Origin: Erythroxylum novogranatense | Lineage: Eukaryota > Streptophyta > Magnoliopsida > Malpighiales > Erythroxylaceae | Direction: 5' to 3' | Assembly: GCA_029891385.1 (NCBI GenBank) | Contig: CM057224.1 | Coordinates: 35,035,005 to 35,099,004, forward strand | Length of the DNA: 64,000 nt | Shown here: positions 36,233 through 46,159 of the stretch, in pieces | Layout: every line of letters begins with the position of its first letter | Position numbering within the stretch: the stretch's first letter is position 1 | The notes under the pieces: model-generated | Databases searched by the model: none | What the model saw: the letters and a program-made list of their open reading frames with translations, nothing else | Told to the model about the DNA's origin: nothing | Translations under genes and position numbers: made by a program

Positions 36233-37590
36233 ATGGCGGAGTCACATGTATACATCGCTGAAGGAGCCTCAGTCACTAGACCTCCAGCATTCAACGGAGA
36301 AGACTATCACTACTGGAAAGATAGGATGCGATTATTCATCGAATCTACTCATGTCGACCTTTGGGACGTAATAGAGAACGGACCTTATACACCTGTAGAT
36401 GAAGAAGGTAATTCTATTCCACGGAACAGATGGACGGCCGATCAGAAAGCAAGAATACAACTAAATTCAAAGGCAAAATTTTTCTTGACGTGTGCCCTAA
36501 GCAGGAGCGAGTACGACAAAGTGCACGGTTGTGACACTGCAAAAGAAATGTGGGACACATTGTCTATTGCTCACGAAGGGACAAGCCAAGTTAAAGAATC
36601 CAAGATAAGTATTCTTGTGCATCAATATGAACTTTTCAGGATGGAAGATGAAGAATCTATTGATCAAATGTTTGGAAGATTTCAAACAATTGTCAATGGA
36701 TTGAAAGCTCTTGGAAGGACATACAACAATCAAGATCATGTTGAAAGATTCTAAGAAGTCTTCTAAGAGATGGAGACCTAAAGTTATCTGCGGTCTGAAG
36801 CCAAAGACTTGAGCCTATTAAAGCTAGATGAGTTCTTTGGGATCCTAAAGATTCATGAAGTTGAACTCAACGTCAAGACAAGCCCAAGCGGGATAAGTCA
36901 ATAGCTTCAAGGCGGACGGAAGAATCATAAGACTCAGAGAAGGAGGAAGTCATCAAAAGCGTTGAAAATTGAAGACTCAAAGGATGACATCTCCAGCTAA
37001 TCCGAATCAGAGTCAAGTGATGAAGATGACGAATTATCTTTCATCTCAAGAAAGATAAGACGCATGTGGAAGAAGAAGCCCAGAGGAAACCAGACATTCA
37101 GAAAGAATGGGAAAGATGAAGCTAAATCAAAGAAGTCTTCTATTATCTGTTACGAATGCAATCAGCCTGGACACTATAAGTCCGAATGTCCTACTCTCAA
37201 GAAGAAACCCAAGAAGAGTAGAGAAAGTAAGAAAAGCATGATGGCAACTTGGGAGGACCTAGATTCATCCGAATTAGATACAGGTTCCGAGTCATCAGAA
37301 CATGCGAACATCTGCCTGATGGCTAAGGAAGATAGTGATGAGGAGGTAAAATCTGACTACGATAATTTGCATGATGCATACTCAGAACTGTTAGAAGATT
37401 CTCATGCTATTCGAACAAAGACAAGTTGTTGAAGAAAAAGTATCTGAGAGAATATTAGACATCTTGAGATATTAGAGAGAGAAAATATTTGTCTAAAGAA
37501 ACAATTAGAAGATAAAAAGAAAATTGTAGACAGATCAGAAGAGATCAATCAGCTTAAACTTAGGATTAGGAATTTATCAGCTGATTTAAC
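36233..37590 (+). pseudogene. gag of the Sirevirus-type element (broken)
   Basis: Start at the ATG 36233 (MAESHVYIAEG). The first ~170 codons are open, to 36754, and give the copia gag pattern: NGEDYHYWKDRMRLFIEST, then MWDTLSIAHEGTSQVKESK, then ELFRMEDEESIDQMFGRF. Frameshifts follow near 36755-37060. The next open stretch (37064-37432) contains one intact CCHC zinc knuckle, CYECNQPGHYKSEC, in a Lys-rich context, followed by an acidic Ser-rich tail. In this family Gag forms the virus-like particle and the knuckle binds RNA. The frame is cut at 37591 by a hAT element and resumes after 38837 (KTGLGFTG-like words near 38920). Confidence 0.9.
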
Positions 37591-38837
37591 CAATGGTATG
37601 AGTTTCAGATCAGATCGGTTTGATGCCGTAGGAACATACCGTTCGATCGGAAACCGATCTCCGAACGACCATAAGGGTACCGGCCATGAATTCCGACCGG
37701 TACCAGCCGATTCCGGTCGGTACCGGTCGTTACCGACAATTCCAAAATTTTCAGGACCATTCCGTAAAAAATAAAAAAAAACGAGGGACTATTTTGTAAA
37801 AATTCAAAATTTAACCCTAAAAAAATCTTTGAAGCAGCTCCGCGCCGACGAGACCAGCAACAGCCAAAGCAGGAAACGCCGGTGGATCAGGCTATGATGC
37901 AACTACCGGCGGCGGCACAAGGGACGACGGCAAGGCAGGAAAGGCGTCGAATGAAAACAGCCCCTCCTTTCGCTTGTAAATCGTCGGCGTAAGAACCGAT
38001 AGTGGGGGGGCCTCGATGGTGACATTTCCAACTCCTCCGAACGCCATATCAGGTAGTGAATGAGGTTGTGGTTGCGGTGGGTGTTGAAGGTGAGAAATTT
38101 GTGGTGTGGGTTGAGGTGGTGGGTGGGAGGACGATGGTGGGAAAGTGGGGACGGTGAGAAGGCCGACGGGTTGAAGGGAAGAAGATGGTTGTTGGGCTAG
38201 ATCCATGGGTGGGATGTGTAGAGCAGACGATGGGGAGGTGGGAGGGAGAACGATGAAAACGGATGAACATGAACCTCCTTGTACACTTCTTCTTCCACTG
38301 ATTCACCCAAAAGCAATAAAGAAACAAACCCCCGTCTGAGGGACGATACATTGCACTAACAGGCACCACCGCACCAAGCAAGAACAAAACACTCCCATCC
38401 AACAATGTCAATAGATTTGCCTTGATCTTGTTCCCTTAGGATTAGGAAATCTTATGCTGTTCTTAACGTAATCTTTTCTTAGAAGCTGACATGATTGGAC
38501 ATAAATTAAATGTTTCAGGAAAAAGTTATGATAATGGCTCTGTTTTTTTGACTTAAAGAAGGAGAAGTAATAAATTGAAACCACCGATAGTTTCAGAGTT
38601 CAGTGGATAAGCAATGATGATGGGGCGGTGTTGTTGAAAACTGTGAATGAAGAGTTGAAGACCGTGAAAATCAGGAGTAAATGTGGAAGATAAAGAGTAC
38701 CCGAAAATTTAAAAAATTTAGGGACTATTTTATAAATTTAAAAAATATCTCGAAAGCGGTGCGATCTTGCACCGAGATGCAGTGCGATTCGTTGAGCTCA
38801 ATCCGCATGCAGAGTCGATGCGGTATTCATAACATTG
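37591..38837. mobile_element. hAT-type non-autonomous element inside the Sirevirus (1247 bp)
   Basis: Flanked by a perfect 8-bp duplication GATTTAAC (37583-37590 and 38838-38845). The ends are CAATGGTATGAGTTTC and, reading inward from the right, CAATGTTATGAATACC. Its right end shares TTTAGGGACTATTTTATAAA and TATCTCGAAA with the element at 28459-30068, so the two are one family. GGTACCGGxCGG words fill the left subterminal part. It is younger than the Sirevirus copy it interrupts. Confidence 0.88.
37892..38411 (-). other. Possible captured gene fragment in the hAT element (minus strand)
   Basis: On the minus strand two overlapping open stretches (38206-37892 and 38411-38049) encode a Pro/His/Ser-rich peptide. 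It includes MDLAQQPSSSLQPVG, and LTPTIYKRKEGLFSFDAFP near the end. The GC content and open frames contrast with the AT-rich ends of the element, suggesting cargo copied from a host gene. I do not recognise the protein. Low-complexity chance ORFs are the main alternative. Confidence 0.35.
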
Positions 38838-41800
38838 GATTTAACTACTTTCACAGAAAGTACAAAGAAAATGAATGAAATGCTTGGAAAATGTAGACAT
38901 CCAAGTGATAAGACTGGATTAGGGTTTACAGGAAACAAGATTCAGTCACGTAAAAATTTGTCTCTCAAAAGGAAACTATAAGATATGTCATTTTAATCAA
39001 CGACCTAGTTACGTGCATAAAAATCACATCACATGCATACTACTAATCAGTAAAGGACCCAAAAAATTTGGGTACTAAAAATAAAATAGTTTCACTGCAG
39101 ATATCCTTCCTTGGAAGATACGGCAAGCACCATTAGTATTTAGGCGGTGGATGCTCGCGACACATGACGGAAGAAGGTCTATGTTCCTAGATCTTGATTA
39201 TAAGAAGGAGGATCAAGAACTTTCGGAGACAACCAAAGGGGAAAAATTATTGGAATCGGAAAAGTAGGTAAAGATTCCTTTGCATGCATAAATAATGTCT
39301 TGCTTGTTGATGGTGCGAAGCATAACTTGATTAGTGTCGATCAATTGTGTGATTCGGTTTCACAGTTGCATTCAATCAAAATCTTTAAAAGTCGAAACAA
39401 AATGGGTCTATACTTTTCTCTCGCCAAGAGAAGAAACAATCTTTACAAAATCAATTTAAAAGATTTTCAGAGTCAAAATATTTCATGTTTTCTATCTTCT
39501 GAAGAAGAAAGACTAATCTGGCATAAAAAGCTAGGTCATGTCTCTTTGAAACATATTTCAAAATTGGCAAAACATGATTTAGTAAGAGGTTTGCCAAAAA
39601 TAAGTTTTGACAAAGAATTTTTCTGTGAAAATTGTTTGAAAGGAAAACAAGTTAAAACCTCTTTTCCTTCTAAAAATTTTATAACCTCATCTAGACCTTT
39701 AGAGCTGTTACATATGGATTTATTTGGTCCAACAAGGACAATAAGTCTTGGCAGAAAGAAATATGGACTTGTTATTGTTGATGACTTTACTCGATTTTGC
39801 TGGATATTATTTTTATCACACAAAGATGAGTCTTTTAAGTGCTTTAGAACTCTATCCAGAAAGTTACAGAATGAAAAAGGAATGTCCATGCTTGATGTCG
39901 GGAGTGACCATGGTGGAGAGTTTGAAAATGAGAAGTTCGAATATTACGTGAAGAGAATGGAATTTTCACAACTTTTCGCCCCTAGAACTCCACAACAGAA
40001 TGGAGTTGTTGAAAGGAAGAATAGAACGATTCAAGAGATGGCAAGAACCATGCTATGTGAGATGAATCTTCCCAAGTATTTCTGGGCAGAAGCTGTGAAT
40101 ACAGCATGCTATATTCAAAATAGAATTCTGTTGAGACCCATGTTGAAGAAAACTCCTTATGAGTTATGGAATGGAAGAAGACCAATCATATCTTACTTTC
40201 ATCCATTCGGGTGCAAATGTTCTATTTTGAATACAAAAGAGCTGTTGGATAAATTCGATTGGAAGACCTATCCAGGAATCTTCCTAGGCTACTCATCATC
40301 GTTTAAGGCTTTTCGAGTTTACAACCTTACTTCAAAGACTGTTGAAGAGACGATCCATGTCAAGTTTGATGATAGTTCTCAAACCCATAAGGAAGATGAC
40401 ATGGAAAATGAAGGTCCTTCAAAGAACTTAGATGATACCATAGAAACTCCTTCATCAGACACTCATGAGAACAAAATTGAGGATATTCCAGAAACTATTG
40501 AACTAAGACGAGATTGGAAGTATAAAAGTTCTCATCCAGAAGAATTAATTATCGGTGAGACCTCAGAAGGAGTTAGGACAAGGTCCAGATTCAAAAGAGA
40601 AGCTAATGTAGCTTTTATCTCTGAAGTAGAGCCTAAGAAGGTTGAGGAAGCTCTTCAAGACGAAGCTTGGGTGTTAGCCATGCAAGAGGAGCTGAATCAA
40701 TTTACTAGGAATAACGTCTGGTCCTTAGTTCCGAAACCCCCTAAGAAATCCACTATTGGAACCAGATGAGTTTTTAAGAATAAGTTAGACGAATCAGGAA
40801 GAGTGAGTCGTAATAAGGCTAGATTAGTAGCACAAGGCTATAATCAGCAAGAAGGAATAGACTACAATGAAACATATGCTCCAGTAGCAAGACTTGAAAC
40901 TATAAGGATTTTATTGGAATATGCGATCTGTCATGATATAAAGTTAATTCAGATGGATGTTAAGAGTGCTTTTCTGAATGGCTTTATAGATGAAAAGGTG
41001 TATGTGAAACAACCACCTGGCTTTGAAGATGTTAAAAACCCAGACTATGTCTATAGACTTCACAAAGCCTTATACGGCCTGAAGCAAGCTCCTAGAGCTT
41101 GGTATGATCGTCTGACTATCTTCTTAATAGAAAATGGTTTCAGTAGAGGTCAAGTTGATAAGGCGCTCTTTAGGAAGAAGTTTCGAATGATTTTATCTTA
41201 AATGCGGATCTCGTTGATGATATCATTTTGGTGCTACTTGAAAAGAGTTGTCTTGAAGTTTGAGAGGCTAATGAAGAAAGAGTTTGAAATGAGTATGATG
41301 GGTGAGTTAAAGTTCTTTCTTGGATTGCAAGTTAAGCAGACCGAAGAGAAGATCTTCATTCATCAACAGAAGTATGTGAAAGAGTTGTTGAATAAGTTTG
41401 ATATGAATAATGTGAAGCCTATGGCAACTCCGATGCATCCTTCAAACCTTTTTTCGAAAGACGAACTTGGTAAGAAGGTGGATCAAACCCTATATAGAGG
41501 ATGATCGGTTCTTTATTGTATCTTACAACAAGTAGACTGATATTCATTAGGTGTATGCTTGTGTGCAAGATTCAAGCCGATCCTAGAGAGTCTCATTTTA
41601 TTCTTTGTTAAAAGAATTTTGAGATATCTCGCAGTACTCTTGATCTTTGCTTGATGTTTGAGAAAGGTAAAGATTTGAGTTAATTGGATATTGCGATGCG
41701 GACTATGCGGAGATAGAATCGAAAGGAAAAGCACAAGTGGAGGATGTCATTTTCTTGGAAAATCTAGTCTCTGGTCAAGCAAGAGACAAAGCTCAATTAC

Positions 41801-42074
41801 CTATCAACCGCCGAAGCGAGAATATATATGTCTGCCGCATTCTTTGCTCCGCAGACGCTGTGGATCAAGTACCGACGAAGACTATTCAGTCCAAGAAGAG
41901 GAGATTCCAATCTTTGTGACAACACCGGTGCAATCAATCTATCAAAGAATCCAATTCAGCATTCGAGTGAAGCATATAGAAGTCGGACATCACTTTACGA
42001 GAGACTATGTTCAAAGAAAGGTGGTGCTTCTACGATTCGTTGAAACAGAGCTTGGTGGGCGATATCTTCACTAA
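38838..42074 (+). pseudogene. pol of the Sirevirus-type element (PR-IN-RT-RH, broken)
   Basis: Protease: near 39130-39165 the word YLGGGCSRHMT stands where copia elements have YLDSGCSRHMTG, so the catalytic Asp reads Gly, followed by a frameshift. Integrase (39300-40769, the longest frame): LIWHKKLGHVSLKHI and CENCLKGKQ form the HHCC region. The D,D,E core residues are in HMDLFGPTR, VGSDHGGEFEN and NGVVERKNRTIQ. Reverse transcriptase: stop at 40767, then MSRNKARLVAQGYNQ, MDVKSAFLNG and LYGLKQAPRAWYD (40803-41190). The VDD catalytic segment (about 41212-41225) is out of frame. RNase H remains (STSGGCHFLG; IEVGHHFTRDYV) reach 42074. Not functional as written. Confidence 0.92.
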
Positions 42075-42289
42075 ACTCTTGAGTGAAGAACGGTTCTAGA
42101 AGATAAGGCGAAACCTTAACATGGTCATGTTAAGTGAGCGGTCGAGGACTAAAGTAACGTTAAAACTAACGGCGTTAGTTATAGTGAGTTCTGGTGGTAA
42201 CTTCTCTCACAAGGAAGATTTTGGAGGAAAAATCTGATGATATCGAGGTTCTTAATGATTCTAGAACTCACGGACTATAATCCTACAAA

Positions 42290-44678
42290 GCAGTTGAAGG
42301 TGAAATCATTGCGATCTTTTCATCATCTTGACGGTTCATTTCAAACTTTAACAATTCTCTCAAAACATCTCATTCAAAAGATTCTCCGAAGGCGCTTTTG
42401 CTCTACACAATGGAAGCAGCTATGATTTTTGGAAGACTTGTGAACTTTGAGTCACTAAGAAGAGTCGGAATGGATGTAGAACCAGAAATCATAAGAGCTG
42501 GTTGGAGGAATTTCTTCGAGACGCAAGAACACATGTACACGAATGAGGTATATGAGTTTTGGAAGAGCATGATCTAATAGACAACACTATCATATCTTCT
42601 GTAGATAGGATATCTGTTGTTATAACAAAGGAGCTTATAAAGAAGGTGACTGACTGTCCATCGGTTAGTGAGAAACTGTCTACCAAGGCCGGATGGATGT
42701 CCCAAGTCGGTATGAAGGAAGAAGATATCAATAGGAAACTATATGGCAAGAATGATTCAAGGGAGAGGAAGACATCCAATTTGATTCCAAAGGCTAGGGT
42801 GCTTCATGCAATTTTGTTCAATTGCATTCTTCCCAGAGTTGGTTCAAGACATCTGGTGACCACTCTGGATGAACAATGTCTGTTCTACCTACTGAATCGA
42901 AACCCCATAGATTTACCCTTCTTGATTCTTCATTATATGATTAAGGGGATAAAGGAAACAACGAGTTATCCTTATGGCATGCTTCTGACGAGGATTTTAA
43001 GGAATCGGTATTAAATGCGCACTAAGGAAATAGAAGAACTGTTCCTGTGAAGAGCAAGATCGATGCATATACAATACGGCGAATGGGTCTGAGCACAGTA
43101 GACAAAGACCAAGCCGACTCTTCAAGGAAGTCAAGAACTGAGGGGGAGCGTGTATTAAAGAAGACTCCCGTTTCAAGTTCTCAATCTCCAGTGAGTATCA
43201 AATCGCCTGCTGATGAACTAAGGAGAGTGCTAGGAAGACCTCTCATGAAACAGGCGAGTCCTCCTCTCGAAGAAAGCCAATCCCAGAGGTCAGAACAAAG
43301 TACGCCAAAAAGACGAGGAGAAAGTCTTTTAAGCGAAGTTGTGAAGAAAGCAAAAAGATCTCCGAGGATTAGGACTTTGAGGCAACAAGAAGAAAAGATT
43401 GCCAGAGAACAGAGTCGAGAAGAAACTTATAAATCTTGTGCACCCAGAGCCACAAGATCCTTAGTCTCTATTTTGGAAGAAGATACGGCCAGAAAAGCCA
43501 AAGAAACTAAGAGGAAGAAAAATCAAAGGCGAGAGAGAAAATCTCCAATGAAAGAAATCGGTAAGGCCGATGAAGCGAGAGGAAAGACTAAGAAGGTTAG
43601 TCGAAAGAAGACCACTTTAGCTACCGAGGAAGATAGTCAACAAAAGCGAAACTATTGATCTTTGTTCAAGTAGAAGCGAAGCGAAGCGATATCTGATTCG
43701 AAATCCTGTTGCTCAACAGGAGGAGTCAGTAGATGAAAGTCCGGTTCAGATGACTCCTACTGAAGCACATCAAGAAGCAACAGCAGTATCAGATTCGGAT
43801 GATGATAAACCGTGTCTGATGGTATACAACTACCATAAGTTCTTGAGGAAACAGAAGTTGAAGATCAAAATGGTAGAAGTAGGTACCAGACAGAGGACTG
43901 CTATTGCAATCGATGTTCAACCAGTAAAGAAGATAGTAGCTGTGGTACAACCTATGGTGATTAATAGTAACACATGACAGTTACTCAAAGAAAACGAAAA
44001 GATCTTCTATGATACTTTGGGATTTGCTGCTACAATACCATATCCTTCAAAACGGCCCTGCCATCCATGCACTATTTTCCCGATCACAAAAACACAGAGA
44101 TAATGGTTGTTCCGGATATACAGCCAAGGTATCCAAAAGATTTTACCAGGGGAAAGTCAAAATTATGTCCTGAAGATAATGCCAGTAATGATCTGTCCGC
44201 AGATCAAATTGCAAAAGAAGTGCGAAAAATTGATGAAGCAAGCACCTCTACACAGGATCCAGATAAAGCAAGTTGCAGCTATACCAAGAAGGAGGAAGAC
44301 TGTCCAGTAAGGGGAAGACTAAGAACAGGATCATTTATTGAATACCTTGTTGAGACAACTCTGCGTATTAGCCCTTTGTCTAGTACACTGTCTATACAAT
44401 CACAAGCGCTACCCCTGCAAGGAAGACAGTTACTGATGCTGCCTGTGCCTTTTGACTTAAATATTCCTGAAGCTGAAACGTTCATTCGTCCACCTACCTT
44501 TGAGATTAATGAAGATTACACTCCATCCTCTGATGCTTACACTACTTCAATTCCCTTCACTCCTCCATCAGCAGAAGTTGCTCAAGCCTCTTCGTCAGTT
44601 GATCCACCAGATGAAGTCAGTAGATTACGTGGTGAACTCAACAACATGAAGGAGACGGTGAATGATCTGAAAAGATGA
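42290..44678 (+). pseudogene. Extra 3' ORF region of the Sirevirus-type element
   Basis: Between RNase H and the 3' LTR is 2.4 kb of coding-like sequence in several frames. First, from ATG 42410, comes MEAAMIFGRLVNFESLRR and then VYEFWKSM, frameshifted near 42560 into a frame with KARVLHAILFNCILPRVGSRH and FYLLNRNPIDLPFLILHYM (to 43014). This resembles the domain databases call a putative plant transposon protein. Next is a Lys/Arg/Ser-rich, disordered-looking stretch (43047-43658), then 43750-43977, then 44067-44678, which ends in a coiled-coil-like DEVSRLRGELNNMKETVNDLK. Sireviruses can carry a third ORF here, sometimes called env-like. I see no clear signal peptide or membrane span, so I do not call it an envelope gene. 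Confidence 0.65.
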
Positions 44679-44689
44679 TAGCGAGCTGC

Positions 44690-44919
44690 CAAGAGCCAGA
44701 ATCATTAATCATTTTTTATTATAACAAATAGGGGGAGAGAAGAAAAGGAAGAGGAGAGTAGGAAAAGAAGAAAAGGAAGAGGAGAGGATGATGTTCAGAC
44801 AAAAAAGGTGTGACTGCAGCAGATGCAGAAGGGATTAAGATAAGTTTTGTTTTACTTTTGTAAATCTGTATTTTTTCTTTTTCTTGTATATAATTTGTTA
44901 TACTCAAAAAGGGGGAGAT
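44690..44919 (+). other. 3' untranslated region and polypurine tract of the Sirevirus
   Basis: Purine-rich GGGGGAGAGAAGAAAAGG near 44730, then AAAAAGGGGGAGAT directly before the LTR at 44920. The second is the likely plus-strand primer; the first may be an extra upstream tract. Confidence 0.75.
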
Positions 44920-46043
44920 TGTTAAGTCAACATGACTTTACTTAAATATGATTTTGATGTATAACAAAAAGAGCTCAAATATAAAGAAAACAAAATGGCG
45001 AGTCGGAACCTGAGCGAAGATGTATACCTGAGGCGAAGTCGGACACAGACGAACTTAGACACAGACGAAGTTGAAATAACTGAAGTCAGATACAAATGCA
45101 AAGCAGACGCAGACGCAAATGCAAAGCAGACGCAGACGCAAATGCAAAGCAGACGCAGACGCAAATACAAAAGCAGACGCAGACGCAAATACAAAACAGA
45201 CGCAGACGCAAATGCAAAGCAGACGCAGACGCAAATACAAAAGCAGACGCAGACGCAAATGCAAAGTAGACGCAGATGCAAATACAAAAGCAGACGCAGA
45301 CGCAAATGCAAAGCAGACACAAACGCAAAAAAAAACAGACGCAAGAGTCAATTCGAGTTAGTTACAGAACTCAATTGATTAACCGTTTCTTTAAAGATTC
45401 AAGATTCAAGAATCAAGAAACAGTTGGAGACGAAGGCTATAAATACAAGTCGAAGTCGAAGATTGAAAAGTTACAAAAACTTACTGAAAGTTACGGAAAA
45501 CTTACACAAAACAGTTTTACAAAGAGCTTACAGATACTTATACGAAATAGCGAGAAAAATTACTACGTGAGAAAAAGTGATTTTGTTGAGTGCTATTTTT
45601 CTGTAACAAGTGTTCAAATATTTTTTGAGAAGAAAAGTTATGCAGATAGCTGCGAGAGGCTAAGTGTGAAAGAATCTTGGTTGTAGAGACACAAGAGGCT
45701 CGTGAAAGAATACTTATAACGATTGAAGAGATAGTGAAATCTCAGAAGAAACTCTGAGGACTGGACGTAGCCCACGATTTGGGGTGAACCAGGATAAATC
45801 TTCGTGTCTACCACTCTTATTCTCTATCTCTATTTTAGTTTCAAAATATCTCATTACTTATTTTTTATATACAATATTGAAAAGTTTGATTAATCGAATC
45901 TATAAAATTACAGTAAAGAATTTTATTTCTTACAACTAGTTACGAAAAGATTTATAAAAAAAGGGGAATACACAATTCAACCCCCCTTCTCGTGCATTCT
46001 AATATCGTTTTCTAAGTGCTGTATTAACGTGTGATTCACTTCA
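44920..46043 (+). repeat. 3' LTR of the Sirevirus-type element
   Basis: 1124 bp, TGTTAAGTCAACATG to GATTCACTTCA, followed by CAATG. The minisatellite at about 45095-45345 has slightly fewer units than in the 5' LTR and ends in an A-rich variant. Confidence 0.95.
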
Positions 46044-46159
46044 CAATGGAGTTTAGCAACAATCAAACTCTCAATGAAATCAGTAAATGAGCATAAAAAA
46101 TTCCTTGAGATCTCATCCTAAACTCATGAAACCTAAGTGATTCGTGATCCACACAGCGC

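Larger units (their letters stand above)
35033..46043 (+). mobile_element. Full-length Sirevirus-type Ty1/copia element
   Basis: Two LTRs start TGTTAAGTCAACATG and end GATTCACTTCA. A 5-bp duplication CAATG lies on both sides (35028-35032 and 46044-46048). The primer-binding site is TGGTATCAGAGC at 36178-36189, and a purine tract precedes the right LTR. The order gag, protease, integrase, reverse transcriptase, RNase H is copia-type. A further 2.5 kb coding region between pol and the 3' LTR, together with the LTR size, points to the Sirevirus (SIRE/Maximus) lineage. A hAT element (37591-38837) sits in it. All long frames are interrupted. Confidence 0.93.

Noticed and set aside
42559..43014. 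Stand-alone host gene
   Set aside because: It lies between the Sirevirus pol and 3' LTR in sense orientation and continues an upstream frame of the same element.
45095..45345. Regular repeats resembling a CRISPR array
   Set aside because: Units are directly abutting without unique spacers, in a plant LTR.
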